Shown in pieces: positions 1 to 6,894 of a stretch of DNA of 23,672 bases. The stretch is from contig JALTZH010000033.1 of assembly GCA_027051265.1 (NCBI GenBank), positions 1-23,672 of the forward strand, given 5' to 3'. The stretch comes from an archaeon (lineage in GTDB: Archaea; Hydrothermarchaeota; Hydrothermarchaeia; JALTZZ01; JALUTC01). A program made the position numbers and the translations under genes. How positions within the stretch are numbered: the first letter of the stretch is position 1; the number at the start of each line of letters is the position of its first letter. The notes below the pieces were generated by a model. That model was given only the letters and a program-made list of their open reading frames with translations. It had not been told where the DNA came from and searched no databases.

Positions 1-507
1 GTGACTTTAGCTAAAGAATTAATAAAAAGAGATATCCTCATTCTTAGTATGGGATGCGGAAACGCGGCACTACAAGTTGGAGGACTTACGACGTTGGATG
101 CTGTTGATGAAGCAGGTTCTAGATTAAGACTCGTATGTAAGAGATTCGGTATTCCACCGGTATTAAGTTTTGGTACATGTACAGATACAGGTAGAGTGGC
201 ATATCTTGCAAGAATTGTTGCAGATAAGTTGAACGTAGATATACCTGATTTACCTATAGTTGCATCTGCACCAGAATATATGGAACAAAAAGCAACCATT
301 GATGCTATTTTTGCAATAGCTTATGGTTTAACAGTACATGTTTCTCCAATACCTCCAGTTTTAGGAGCAAAAGGTTTAGTTAAATTGTTAAGTGAAGATG
401 TTGAAAAATTACTAGGTGGTAAACTTATATTAGAAGACGATCCAGTAAAAGCAGCAGAGACTATTGAAAGAGTTATATTAGAGAAGAGAAAAAAGCTTGG
501 AATTTAA
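1..507 (+). CDS. cooS: Ni-Fe-S carbon monoxide dehydrogenase catalytic subunit, C-terminal part (5' end outside window)
   Basis: This is the last 168 residues of a CooS-type anaerobic CO dehydrogenase, which interconverts CO and CO2 at a Ni-Fe-S C-cluster. The reading frame is open at base 1, so the GTG there is probably an internal Val codon and the gene starts upstream of the window. The C-terminal hallmarks are present: a GCGNAAL segment and an SFGTCTDTGR segment, whose cysteines (residues 19 and 58 here) match C-cluster ligands of the family. Next come the conserved APEYMEQKA and SPIPPVLGAKG stretches and the usual Lys/Arg-rich end. It resembles the bacterial-type CooS fold more than the larger CdhA of methanogens, but with only the C-terminus visible this is not certain. 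A T-rich stretch follows the stop codon, then an HTH regulator 16 bp downstream. Confidence 0.9.
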   Translation: MTLAKELIKRDILILSMGCGNAALQVGGLTTLDAVDEAGSRLRLVCKRFGIPPVLSFGTCTDTGRVAYLARIVADKLNVDIPDLPIVASAPEYMEQKATIDAIFAIAYGLTVHVSPIPPVLGAKGLVKLLSEDVEKLLGGKLILEDDPVKAAETIERVILEKRKKLGI

Positions 508-523
508 TTTTATTTATTTTTTT
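505..523 (+). terminator. T-rich run after the CODH gene
   Basis: Directly after the CODH stop codon the non-template strand is almost only T and A and includes a run of seven T. Archaeal termination commonly uses such oligo-T stretches without a hairpin. The run also lies immediately before the HTH gene start, so it could instead be part of that gene's leader. Confidence 0.35.
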
Positions 524-1138
524 ATGTTAGAGATTAAACTCAAAATAGATCATCCCGACAATTGTATTCTTAAAGATTCGGAAATAAGTACAGCGAAGAT
601 AATAAAGTGTAACGCATATCAAGATACGATAACAAATTATCTTGAGATAAAACTTAATTGTCCTGTAAATGAGTTTATAAAAAAATTAGAGGAAAAAGGT
701 GTTGATTATAAAGAAATATTAAAAGTCTCACGTGACGTTATAAAGGCATTATTTCTGATAAAAAATTGCATTTTGGTAAAAGCATTACTTGAAACGAATT
801 GTCTTTTCAAGGATGTTGAGATTCACAAAAAATATATAATTCTTACAATTATAGTTCCATCTAAAAACGTCAACATGTTGTTCGGAAACCTTGATAAGTA
901 TAAAATTAAATATAATATAATATATATAAAAGTTTTGAAGAAAAAGAAGAAGCTAACAAAAAGAGAGGAAGAGATCATAAAGTACGCATATGAGAAAGGT
1001 TTTTACGATATACCGAGAAGAATAACGTTGGAAGATATTGCTCTAAAGTTTAAACTTTCCGTTTCAACTGTTTCGGAAATAATAAGAAGAGGTGAGCGAA
1101 AAATACTGGAAGAATTTTTTGAAAAATACTCATCCTAA
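524..1138 (+). CDS. HTH_10 (bacterio-opsin activator type) DNA-binding protein
   Basis: This is a predicted transcription regulator of 204 residues. The last 60 residues carry the HTH_10 domain of archaeal Bat-like proteins: LTKREEEIIKYAYEKGF, then a DIPRRITLEDIA segment, then a recognition-helix region with SVSTVSEIIRRGERK. The N-terminal 140 residues contain alternating beta-like segments and several cysteines and resemble the poorly conserved sensor half of these proteins. I moved the start from an ATG at 497, which would overlap the CODH gene, to the ATG at 524, because the nine extra residues are hydrophobic and unlike the family. No Shine-Dalgarno site precedes it. It follows the CODH gene by 16 bp, so a role in CODH control is possible but only inferred. 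Its last bases overlap the facing HAD gene by 9 bp. Confidence 0.75.
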   Translation: MLEIKLKIDHPDNCILKDSEISTAKIIKCNAYQDTITNYLEIKLNCPVNEFIKKLEEKGVDYKEILKVSRDVIKALFLIKNCILVKALLETNCLFKDVEIHKKYIILTIIVPSKNVNMLFGNLDKYKIKYNIIYIKVLKKKKKLTKREEEIIKYAYEKGFYDIPRRITLEDIALKFKLSVSTVSEIIRRGERKILEEFFEKYSS

Positions 1139-2053
1139 TTTTGCAGCCTCTCCGCGTAAAAGTTTTCTATACTTATAATGAATTTTTAATATATCTTCAA
1201 GTGAATTCATGTCTATTATCTGATATTTTTCAAAAGGTTGTGATGATACAAAATCTATTACTCCTTCTATTCCTTTTTTATCGTATATATCAATTATTTT
1301 AGCAACATCATAGAGATTATCACTCGATACACCTATTTTTGCATGAGGTAATGCATATTCGTTTGCATTGAAAGCGATGGATAATCCTTTATTCTTTATA
1401 AATTTCAACATCTTATAATCCGTAATACTATCCCCAATTACAACAACTCTAGCATAATCTATTTTATATTTTTCAGCCAATTCTTTTACTGCTCGTGTTT
1501 TTCTACTACCACCAACTACTTTAACACCATATTTTCCAACCCTAATTTTTCTGAAGAAATAATTTTCCAGCATGTCATAATCATAATCACCGTTTACAAT
1601 TCTTTCTTCCAGTTCTTTTACATACTTTTTATCTCTATCTGTGAATTTTTTTCTTAAATCTTTAAGATTTAATCTTGTTGAATATACGATATCAACATCT
1701 AATTTTCTCGCAATGTTCGTTGCATGCTGTTCATAACTCGTTGATATTATTGCTACGATGTTGTTTTTTCTTTTTAAGTTGGAAATCACTTCTTTAGCAC
1801 CTTTGACAATGGATGCTTTGTTTGAAACCTTTAATATATCGTCTTCAGATATTTCATGATATAAAAGAAAAGGCACGATTAACTTAAGCGTATCTCCGGG
1901 TTCATAATTTCTTTTCTTTTTCATCGTAAGGTAATCATCAAATCTACTTATCGTTTCAAAAATTATATCGCCATTTTCTATTAATTTCATTACTTCATAT
2001 GCATTATCCTGCGGACTTATGGGACCTTCAAGATCAAAGCAGATCAATAACAT
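1130..2053 (-). CDS. HAD-superfamily phosphatase (EhaR-like)
   Basis: This is a haloacid-dehalogenase-fold hydrolase of 307 residues. Motif I is FDLEGP at the N-terminus, with Glu in place of the usual second Asp. Motif II is IISTSYEQ, and a later VVIGDSITDYKML segment supplies the acidic motif IV. A long helical cap lies between motif I and motif II. Archaeal proteins starting with this FDLEGP pattern are sometimes annotated as energy-converting hydrogenase subunit R, but I see no hydrogenase genes here. I chose the ATG at 2053 over the one at 2095 because it starts with the family motif and has an AAAGGAT ribosome site 8 nt upstream. The start overlaps the end of the glycosyltransferase gene by 20 bp, so the two are probably translationally coupled. 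The substrate is unknown; a sugar phosphate from the same operon is a guess. Confidence 0.75.
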   Translation of the reverse strand: MLLICFDLEGPISPQDNAYEVMKLIENGDIIFETISRFDDYLTMKKKRNYEPGDTLKLIVPFLLYHEISEDDILKVSNKASIVKGAKEVISNLKRKNNIVAIISTSYEQHATNIARKLDVDIVYSTRLNLKDLRKKFTDRDKKYVKELEERIVNGDYDYDMLENYFFRKIRVGKYGVKVVGGSRKTRAVKELAEKYKIDYARVVVIGDSITDYKMLKFIKNKGLSIAFNANEYALPHAKIGVSSDNLYDVAKIIDIYDKKGIEGVIDFVSSQPFEKYQIIDMNSLEDILKIHYKYRKLLRGEAAKLG

Positions 2054-3095
2054 AACTATAAATCCTTTTATATTGTTCGAAACACCAATTTTCAAGTCCT
2101 TTTATTTTTTTAAGTCTTTTAATTCTATTTATTATTTCATAAATATTTTCGAAATTTTTTAAAAAATAAACGTGATTCGTTACTTTTTCAAGGAATTTAA
2201 TCCTGTTAATTTGCTCAAAATGATTTTTTATAGGATAGACTATCGCTGGTTTTTTCAGATATAAAATATCGGACATCGTAGAATAACCTCCGGATGTTAT
2301 AACCAAATCGGATTTTGCTATGTAATAATATAATTTATCCGTAAAGTCTAAAAATTTTATAGATTCATTTATAGATGATATTTCTTCTCTTGAAATTCTA
2401 GGACCTAAAGCAATATAAATTTTCATAGTCTCCCTAAAATTTTTTAAGAATCGAACAATCTTTTTTATCACGTACTTTCCAACATTGCTTCCACCAAATG
2501 TTATCAATACCGTATATTCATCACTTTTAGGAACTTTTATCTTTTTATCGATATTTGGTATATAACCTAAAGGAATAAAATCTTTATTCTTAATTTCATC
2601 TTTAAGACCAGCAAAAAATCTGTATTTAAATCTTTTGTAGAATTTTTTCAAATAATCGTTTAATATTAATGATAGAGGAAAAAGATACCCTATTGGAATA
2701 CTTACAAAATCTGTTATATATATAGCGTTTTCTATTCTTCTTTTTATAAAAAAGTATTCATAAAATTCATCAAAGAATACCACATCATATCCTTCAAAAT
2801 CAAAATCTTCAAGAAGTTTAGCGTTGTACTTCATGGTTTCAAATTCCTTTCTTAATGCAGTGATATCAAAGTTAAACTTATAATTTCTGAACAATATTTC
2901 TGCAGTATCACATAAACTCTTTAATTCATAGCTTATATCAAGTATCTTCTCATCCTTTAGCTTAAGAAAGGATATACATGGTTCTGAAGTTATCCAATAT
3001 ATATTAAACCCTTTCTTTTTTAAATAGGTTGAAATTCTATAACTTCTAGCTACATGACCTAAACCAACTGATGATACCAAAAATAATGCCTTCAT
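2034..3095 (-). CDS. GT-B fold glycosyltransferase (MurG/GT28-like)
   Basis: This predicted cytosolic or membrane-associated glycosyltransferase of 353 residues has two Rossmann-like halves. The N-terminal half begins with ALFLVSSVGLGHVARS, the glycine-rich acceptor loop seen in MurG-like enzymes. The C-terminal half has LITFGGSNVGK and then SDLVITSGGYSTMSDIL followed by KKPAIVYP, the nucleotide-sugar binding signature. Family members transfer a sugar from a UDP- or GDP-sugar to a lipid or glycan acceptor; the donor here cannot be read from the sequence. The gene is very AT-rich with much Lys, Ile and Phe, like its neighbours. It starts one base after the stop of the NTPase gene and overlaps the HAD gene, so the three form an operon. 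Confidence 0.8.
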   Translation of the reverse strand: MKALFLVSSVGLGHVARSYRISTYLKKKGFNIYWITSEPCISFLKLKDEKILDISYELKSLCDTAEILFRNYKFNFDITALRKEFETMKYNAKLLEDFDFEGYDVVFFDEFYEYFFIKRRIENAIYITDFVSIPIGYLFPLSLILNDYLKKFYKRFKYRFFAGLKDEIKNKDFIPLGYIPNIDKKIKVPKSDEYTVLITFGGSNVGKYVIKKIVRFLKNFRETMKIYIALGPRISREEISSINESIKFLDFTDKLYYYIAKSDLVITSGGYSTMSDILYLKKPAIVYPIKNHFEQINRIKFLEKVTNHVYFLKNFENIYEIINRIKRLKKIKGLENWCFEQYKRIYSYVIDLL

Positions 3096-3096
3096 A

Positions 3097-3642
3097 TTAT
3101 ATTTTTGTACAGTTTATTTTTAAAAAATTCTTATATATTTTAAGATTAATACGTGGTATCAAAGCAGTTAAAACCGCTTGTTCCGTTAATTTCTCTCTAT
3201 TCAGGATTCCGTGGGTTAAATATCCTATAGCTCCAATTTTTCTGCCTATGTTTCTTATACCAGATATTTGTTCCATTACTTCACCAACCTCTTTGCCTTT
3301 TAAAACCTCATTTATAACTTTATCAGGATATTCAAATCCTGAACCACATCCTAAAGTTAATCCATCTTTATCTATTATCGCGCAAAATTGTATATCAAAG
3401 TATCCTGTTTTCGTGTAGGGTATCTCAACTAAACCCGCTTCAATTCCAACTCCAATATCTCCAAACTTAAAAGCATAACATGCTCTTTTTATTGAACCTT
3501 TAATTGTTTCAACTAAACCTATGGGTTGCTTTTTATATTCAAAATTAATAGATTCAATACTGAAATTTTTGAAAAACAACGAAAAAACGTTTTTTACAGC
3601 TCTTATTTTAATTGGGTTTTTTGTTGCTACAACAACTTTCAT
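3097..3642 (-). CDS. Inosine/xanthosine triphosphatase, DUF84 (YjjX-like) family
   Basis: This 181-residue protein starts with MKVVVATKNPIKIRAVKNVF, the T-x-N-x-x-K nucleotide-binding signature of DUF84 house-cleaning NTPases, which hydrolyse non-canonical ITP and XTP. Further family marks are the ETIKGSIKRA segment, GVGIEAGLVEI and the GCGSGFEYP segment. The open frame extends 50 codons upstream to 3792, but that part is Phe/Tyr-rich and unlike the family, so I place the start at the ATG at 3642. There is no clear ribosome site there. A TATA-like box and an inverted repeat lie 65 to 110 bp upstream. The glycosyltransferase and HAD genes follow without gaps. A link between nucleotide sanitation and sugar transfer is not obvious, so the cluster may simply be co-expressed. 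Confidence 0.8.
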   Translation of the reverse strand: MKVVVATKNPIKIRAVKNVFSLFFKNFSIESINFEYKKQPIGLVETIKGSIKRACYAFKFGDIGVGIEAGLVEIPYTKTGYFDIQFCAIIDKDGLTLGCGSGFEYPDKVINEVLKGKEVGEVMEQISGIRNIGRKIGAIGYLTHGILNREKLTEQAVLTALIPRINLKIYKNFLKINCTKI

Positions 3643-3706
3643 AAACAAGATATTTAACTTCTTATTTACAAATCTATAGAAATCAAAAAACGAAGAAAGT
3701 GAAAGA

Positions 3707-3749
3707 ATATATTTAAAAGAATACATTGATCTCAAATAGTGGTTTGAGA
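3707..3749 (-). promoter_or_regulatory. TATA-like box and inverted repeat upstream of the NTPase operon
   Basis: Read on the minus strand, a TTTAAATATA box (about 3708-3717) lies about 65 bp upstream of the NTPase start. Just upstream is a perfect 7-bp inverted repeat, TCTCAAA at 3730-3736 and TTTGAGA at 3743-3749, separated by 6 bases. A dyad next to the BRE/TATA region is a usual place for an archaeal regulator to bind. No regulator is assigned. The rest of the 312-bp space between the NTPase and hemerythrin starts (3643-3954) shows no gene. Confidence 0.35.
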
Positions 3750-3922
3750 AAAGAAATAACCTGTTTGGAAAAGATGTTTGATATAGTTTCAAAATTCATA
3801 TTATAAACTCTTATAGATAAAAAATCTCACTCTGTTATAAGTTTTATATATACATTGGTTAGTAAACAAATATATAAGAAATTGTTTCTCCGTAAGTAGG
3901 AAATGATTCTTAGAAAATTTCC

Positions 3923-3930
3923 TTTATAAT
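3923..3930 (+). promoter_or_regulatory. TATA-like box for a leaderless hemerythrin transcript
   Basis: TTTATAAT is centred 28-29 bp upstream of the hemerythrin ATG and no Shine-Dalgarno site lies between them. This spacing would put transcription initiation at or next to the start codon, as in leaderless archaeal mRNAs. A GGAAAT...ATTTCC inverted repeat lies just upstream. Confidence 0.4.
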
Positions 3931-3954
3931 AGTCAGTTGTTTCTATAATTAATT

Positions 3955-4371
3955 ATGTACGAGTTAATCAAATGGAATAACGAATTGGAAACAAAAATTG
4001 AAGAAATTGATTCTCAACATAAAAAGTTAATACAGATAATAAATAAACTCTACACTGCAATGTTAGAAAAAAAAGCCAAAAACATCCTTAAAGATATAAT
4101 AGGTGAACTAATAGATTATACAAAATATCATTTTAGTACAGAGGAAAACTATATGGAGAAATACAATTATCCGGGTTACTTAAATCATAAATCACAACAC
4201 GGTTTTTTTGTAAGAAAGGTTAACGAATTTCAAGAAAAATTTAAATCAGGAAGTGCAACGTTATCTATAGAGATATTAAACTTTCTTAAAGATTGGCTAG
4301 TTAATCATATTAAAGTTGTTGATAAAGAGCTAGGAAAATTTTTAATAGAAAAAGGTGTTAAAGACTTATAA
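3955..4371 (+). CDS. Bacteriohemerythrin
   Basis: This is a single-domain hemerythrin of 138 residues, the normal length, with no transmembrane or signalling extension. All seven ligands of the diiron site can be placed: His22 (DSQHKKL), His59 and Glu63 (YHFSTEE), His78 and His82 (NHKSQH), and His118 and Asp123 (NHIKVVD). Such proteins bind O2 reversibly; in anaerobes they are thought to scavenge or sense O2 or to deliver it to oxidases or oxygenases. The gene stands alone between a divergent operon and a transposon relic, with its own TATA-like box. No partner oxygen-detoxifying enzyme lies beside it. Confidence 0.93.
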   Translation: MYELIKWNNELETKIEEIDSQHKKLIQIINKLYTAMLEKKAKNILKDIIGELIDYTKYHFSTEENYMEKYNYPGYLNHKSQHGFFVRKVNEFQEKFKSGSATLSIEILNFLKDWLVNHIKVVDKELGKFLIEKGVKDL

Positions 4372-4711
4372 CTTTAGATTAAAACATAAAGTGAGGGAGA
4401 TTAGTAGAGCAATAGCATATGAAACATCCATATATGCGGTTGTTTAGTATACAAATAAATAACTCCCGTCTCCATAAGGAGAAGAGGATTTAACAGGGTG
4501 CTGACTCACTTTGTGCTTCGGATGAAAGAATAAGTAATTTCTCATATGTAAATCAACGTGTCCGTGAAGCTTAAAGTACAGACTCTCGTAAGAAATCTCC
4601 GCACTTTACTGCGGAAGGAAGTCAGAATTTATCCTATCTTTAATTTTTTATTCATACTATAGATTTTAAGTTCTTTAGATATTAATTAATTCTAATACTA
4701 TGAGATAAATA
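4372..4711 (+). mobile_element. Decayed 3' end of a tnpB-bearing transposon (right-end relic 1)
   Basis: This gene-free stretch contains a relic of a tnpB 3' end at about 4471-4632. The recognisable parts in order are: a TCCATAAGGA hairpin (4471-4480); a broken TnpB C-terminus readable as GEEDLTGC before a TGA (compare RENGLTSC in the copy at the window end); a diverged middle; and a 5-bp hairpin TCCGC...GCGGA (4598-4615) followed by AGGAAGTCAGAA. A small GC-rich hairpin plus a GGAAGTCAG-like end is typical of the right end of archaeal IS200/IS605-type elements and of the 3' boundary of the omega-RNA. No transposase frame remains. The middle appears to hold an insertion relative to the other copies. 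Outside the relic I see only a weak GCATAT/ATATGC dyad at 4417-4440. Confidence 0.6.
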
Positions 4712-4957
4712 ATGTTGGAGTTTTTTAATAATTTTATGGTTAAAAATGCTTTTAAATTAAAGAAAGCAAAATCAAACGAAGTGGTGAATAGGTTGAAAGA
4801 AAAGTTGGAAATATATCTTAGAGTATTAAGAATTGCTAGAAAACCTGAGAGAGATGAGATAAAATTACTTCTTAGAATAACAGTTGTTGGATTATCTTTG
4901 GTTTGCATCTTTGCGTTTTTAATTAAAACGATAATATATCTGATAGGTGGATTGTAA
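4712..4957 (+). CDS. secE: Protein translocase subunit SecE (Sec61 gamma)
   Basis: This 81-residue protein is the small clamp subunit of the SecYEG/Sec61 protein-conducting channel. It has a charged, amphipathic N-terminal half with the typical ending LRVLRIARKPERDE, then a single C-terminal transmembrane helix, about residues 53-77. The length is slightly above the usual 55-75 residues. A second ATG at 4736 would give a 73-residue form, and no ribosome site decides between them. Its TAA stop overlaps the ATG of spt5 by one base. SecE followed by Spt5 is a conserved archaeal arrangement, which supports the assignment. Confidence 0.88.
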   Translation: MLEFFNNFMVKNAFKLKKAKSNEVVNRLKEKLEIYLRVLRIARKPERDEIKLLLRITVVGLSLVCIFAFLIKTIIYLIGGL

Positions 4958-5511
4958 TGATATTTGTAGTAAGAACTACCGCAAGACAAGAAGAATTTGT
5001 TGCTGATATGATTGTCAAAAAACTCGAGAATGAAATCGAACAAAAATTAAGAGAATACGAAAAAACAATACTGGATGTAAATGAAGAAGAAAGAAAAAGG
5101 AGACTGAATGAATACAGAAAAAAACTTTTATCAGAATTAAAAATTTATTCAATAATAATTCCTCCAGAAAGTCTAGGATATATATTTGTTGAAGCGGAAC
5201 ATGAATCTGAGATTAGAAGAATATTGTTAGGAGTAAGACATTATAAAGGAATTGCAAGGAAAAACGTTGATATAAATGAAATCAGAGGTATTTTCGAATA
5301 TAAACCACCGATCTTAAAAATTTCAATTGGAGATATAATAGAAATAACTGCTGGACCCTTGAAAGGAGAAAGAGGTAAAGTTACAAAAATCGATGAAAAA
5401 AGAGAGGAAGTTACTATAGAACTACTTAATGCTGCAGTACCTATACCCGTTACGATAAAAGCTGGTCACATAAGACTTGTAAAAAAGGCTGGTGAAGAGG
5501 AAATAAGATAA
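4957..5511 (+). CDS. spt5: Transcription elongation factor Spt5 (NusG homologue) with an extra helical insertion
   Basis: Spt5 binds the RNA polymerase clamp together with Spt4, promotes elongation and can link transcription to translation. The protein has 184 residues, whereas archaeal Spt5 is usually about 145-155. The NGN domain starts with MIFVVRTTARQEEFVADMI. An extra Lys/Glu/Arg-rich segment, about residues 28-62, interrupts it before the usual YSIIIPPESLGYIFVEAE strand. The KOW domain is clear near residues 120-175: IEITAGPLKGERGKVTKID followed by AAVPIPVTIKAGHIRLV. The insertion is predicted to be helical and highly charged. The gene overlaps secE by one base. The next gene is aspS rather than the usual ribosomal proteins L11 and L1. 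Confidence 0.9.
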   Translation: MIFVVRTTARQEEFVADMIVKKLENEIEQKLREYEKTILDVNEEERKRRLNEYRKKLLSELKIYSIIIPPESLGYIFVEAEHESEIRRILLGVRHYKGIARKNVDINEIRGIFEYKPPILKISIGDIIEITAGPLKGERGKVTKIDEKREEVTIELLNAAVPIPVTIKAGHIRLVKKAGEEEIR

Positions 5512-5530
5512 CGTTTTTGAATGATGAATT

Positions 5531-6874
5531 ATGAGAAAATATTCAAACGAATTAAAACCAGAGGAAATTGTTGAAATTGCTGGATGGATTCATGAAAAAA
5601 GAGTACATGGTAAGCTCGTTTTTCTAATATTAAGAGATAGAGAAGGATTCGTACAAATAACCGTTTCAAAAAAGGATGTCGATGAAGAAACATTTAAAAT
5701 TGCAAAGAAAATAAACAAGGAATCCGTTATCAAAGTAATAGGAAAAGTTAGAAATGAACCACGAGCTCCTAACGGTATAGAAATAGTACCAAATAAAATT
5801 ATAGTGCTAAATAAAGCTCAAGCACCTTTACCAATGGATCCAACAGAAAAAGTTCCAGCAAATCTTGATACAAGACTTGATCATAGATTTATGGATTTAA
5901 GAAGACCAAAAATCTCCTCAATCTTTAAAATAAGAAGCAAAATCCTTAATTTTGTAAGAGATTTCTTTCATAAGAGAGGATTCGTTGAAGTTCATACTCC
6001 AAGAATAATATCAACAGGATCTGAAGGTGGAACGGAATTATTTCCAGTACAATACTTCGAAAGGGAGGCATTTTTATGTCAATCACCACAACTCTACAAA
6101 CAGATACTTATGGCATCAGGATTGGATAAGGTTTTCGAAATAGCTACGTATTTCAGAGCTGAAGAACATGACACTGTTTGGCATTTGAATGAAATAACTG
6201 CAATTGATTGTGAAATTGCATTCATTGAAAGTCATGTAGACGTTATGAAACTTCTGGAAGAACTTGTTTATAGTATAATAAAAAACGTGAACGAAAATGC
6301 TGAAAAAGAACTAAAAATATTAGGTATAGATGAGATACATGTTAAATCTCCGTTTAAAAAAATTAGTTATGACAAAGCTTTAGAAATACTTAAAGATTTA
6401 GGTTTAAATATAAAGTATGGTGAAGATTTAACAACCGAAGCTGAGAGAAAACTTTACGAATATATGAAAGAGGAAGGATATGATCTCTACTTTATAACAG
6501 ATTATCCTTATATAATTAGACCTTTTTACACATATATAGAAGGAATTGAAAGTGAGAAAATAGATGAAATAGTAGAATTTCTTAAAGAGAATCCCTTTGT
6601 AAAAACGAGAAGTTTCGATTTAGATTATAAAGGTAGGGAAATATCCTCAGGTTCACAGAGAATTCATAAATATGAAATTTTAATTGCAAGTCTAAAAGTT
6701 AAGGGATTAAGAGTAGAGAGTTTTAAACATTATCTTGAAGCATTTAAATACGGCATGCCACCACACGGAGGTTTTGGCTTAGGTATTGAGAGACTTTTAA
6801 TGCAATTGCTTAACCTAAAAAATATAAGAGAAGCAGTTTTGTTTCCAAGAGATAGAAATAGATTAACACCATAA
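5531..6874 (+). CDS. aspS: Aspartyl-tRNA synthetase, archaeal type, probably non-discriminating (AspRS/AsxRS)
   Basis: This is a class IIb synthetase of 447 residues with an N-terminal OB-fold anticodon-binding domain (about 1-100). The catalytic domain has FMDLRRP, a class II motif 1 region, TGSEGGTELFPV, FRAEEHDT (motif 2) and GGFGLGIERLLM (motif 3). Two anticodon-domain positions are informative. His21 occupies the place of Trp26 of discriminating archaeal AspRS (GWIHE against GWVWE). Pro80 occupies the place of Lys85 (RAPNG). His and Pro at these sites are known marks of the non-discriminating enzyme, which charges both tRNA-Asp and tRNA-Asn with Asp. If so, the organism should make Asn-tRNA with the GatCAB amidotransferase. 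The gene follows spt5 after 19 bp and ends before a T-rich terminator-like run at 6877-6894. Confidence 0.93.
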   Translation: MRKYSNELKPEEIVEIAGWIHEKRVHGKLVFLILRDREGFVQITVSKKDVDEETFKIAKKINKESVIKVIGKVRNEPRAPNGIEIVPNKIIVLNKAQAPLPMDPTEKVPANLDTRLDHRFMDLRRPKISSIFKIRSKILNFVRDFFHKRGFVEVHTPRIISTGSEGGTELFPVQYFEREAFLCQSPQLYKQILMASGLDKVFEIATYFRAEEHDTVWHLNEITAIDCEIAFIESHVDVMKLLEELVYSIIKNVNENAEKELKILGIDEIHVKSPFKKISYDKALEILKDLGLNIKYGEDLTTEAERKLYEYMKEEGYDLYFITDYPYIIRPFYTYIEGIESEKIDEIVEFLKENPFVKTRSFDLDYKGREISSGSQRIHKYEILIASLKVKGLRVESFKHYLEAFKYGMPPHGGFGLGIERLLMQLLNLKNIREAVLFPRDRNRLTP

Positions 6875-6876
6875 AC

Positions 6877-6894
6877 CATTTTTATTTTTTAATT
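6877..6894 (+). terminator. T-rich run after aspS
   Basis: Three bases after the aspS stop codon two T tracts follow within 18 bases. This is the usual form of an archaeal intrinsic terminator for the secE-spt5-aspS unit. Confidence 0.4.

Noticed and set aside
3071-3418. 115-residue open frame on the plus strand
   Set aside because: It runs antisense to the well-supported NTPase gene and its translation has no domain pattern.
3643-3792. 50-residue N-terminal extension of the NTPase
   Set aside because: The extension is Phe/Tyr/Leu-rich and unlike the family, and the canonical N-terminus begins at 3642.
4675-5043. 122-residue open frame on the minus strand
   Set aside because: It is antisense to secE and spt5, both of which have family motifs.
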